NCBI GenBank assembly: GCA_017626625.1
Contig: JAGAIK010000245.1
Span: 1-6,188, forward strand
Length of the DNA: 6,188 bases
Direction: 5' to 3'
DNA from: Roseburia sp.
GTDB lineage: Bacteria > Bacillota > Clostridia > Lachnospirales > Lachnospiraceae
A model generated the notes under the pieces. It was not told where the DNA came from, searched no databases, and saw nothing but the letters and a program-made list of their open reading frames with translations. This document shows, piece by piece, positions 6,075 to 6,188 of the stretch (position 1 is the stretch's first letter; each line of letters starts with the position of its first letter). A program made the translations under genes and the position numbers.

Positions 6075-6188
6075 ATGCAGTATCGCAAGGACAAAAAAGG
6101 AAATGATATTTCCGTACTGGGGTATGGCTGTATGCGTTTTACGAAAAAAGGCGGCAGCATTGACATTGACAAAGCGGAGAAAGAAGTG
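6075..6188 (+). CDS. Aldo/keto reductase, N-terminal part (cut by window end)
   Basis: The ATG at 6075 follows AGGAGG (6064-6069) by 5 bases. The 38 visible codons begin MQYRKDKKGNDISVLGYGCMRF and continue to an IDIDKAEK segment. The pattern 'G.disvLGyGcMRfp...g.idi..a' is the typical start of clostridial aldo/keto reductases, many of which carry a C-terminal 4Fe-4S ferredoxin-like extension. The catalytic Asp-Tyr-Lys-His residues are beyond the window, so activity and any cluster domain cannot be judged. The family usually reduces carbonyls with NAD(P)H. It lies only 36 bases after nadE and is probably in the same operon. Confidence 0.85.
   Translation, partial: MQYRKDKKGNDISVLGYGCMRFTKKGGSIDIDKAEKEV

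Noticed and set aside
1..6188. CRISPR array, tRNA, rRNA or riboswitch
   Set aside because: No regularly spaced repeats, no cloverleaf-like segment, and no gap long enough to hold a recognisable structured leader were seen; the only long intergenic stretches are accounted for by the terminator, promoters and toxin remnant.

Overview
The window looks like chromosomal DNA from a Firmicute of the class Clostridia, most likely a Lachnospiraceae gut anaerobe. The reasons are strong GGAGG-type ribosome binding sites, GTG and TTG starts, and two-domain glutamine-dependent NAD synthetase and Hsp33 proteins that read like those of that family. An AKR gene follows them, and an AbiE-type toxin-antitoxin remnant sits beside a small hypothetical membrane protein. 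The taxonomic call rests on recalled family resemblance, not on a search.

Layout: (1) Bases 1-185 are the 3' end of a forward gene resembling the acetolactate synthase regulatory subunit. (2) Bases 248-290 form a 17-bp-stem hairpin that terminates transcription, best for the reverse strand. (3) Bases 289-1332 (-) encode an uncharacterised protein with two membrane segments. (4) Bases 1333-2250 are an A+T-richer block on the reverse strand: an intact AbiEi-type antitoxin/repressor gene with a near-consensus promoter inside a perfect inverted repeat, followed, with a 4-base stop/start overlap, by a toxin gene (abiEii) that keeps only about its first 38 codons. The promoter of the membrane-protein gene now lies in the space the toxin gene should occupy. 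(5) Bases 2354-6188 (+) are a probable operon: a SAM-dependent methyltransferase, the redox chaperone Hsp33 (hslO, overlapping it by 8 bases), glutamine-dependent NAD synthetase (nadE), and the start of an aldo/keto reductase that runs off the window.

The forward operon joins redox-linked functions: an oxidation-activated chaperone, synthesis of NAD, and an oxidoreductase of a family that uses nicotinamide cofactors. The methyltransferase substrate is unknown. The most notable region is the decayed AbiE locus: antitoxin, promoter and apparent operator look intact while the catalytic part of the toxin is gone, so the remaining protein may be a stand-alone DNA-binding regulator. I do not see a clearly new multi-gene system here. 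The best leads are the orphan antitoxin with its symmetrical divergent operator, a 26-codon reading frame that exactly fills the hslO-nadE gap, and the unassigned membrane protein.
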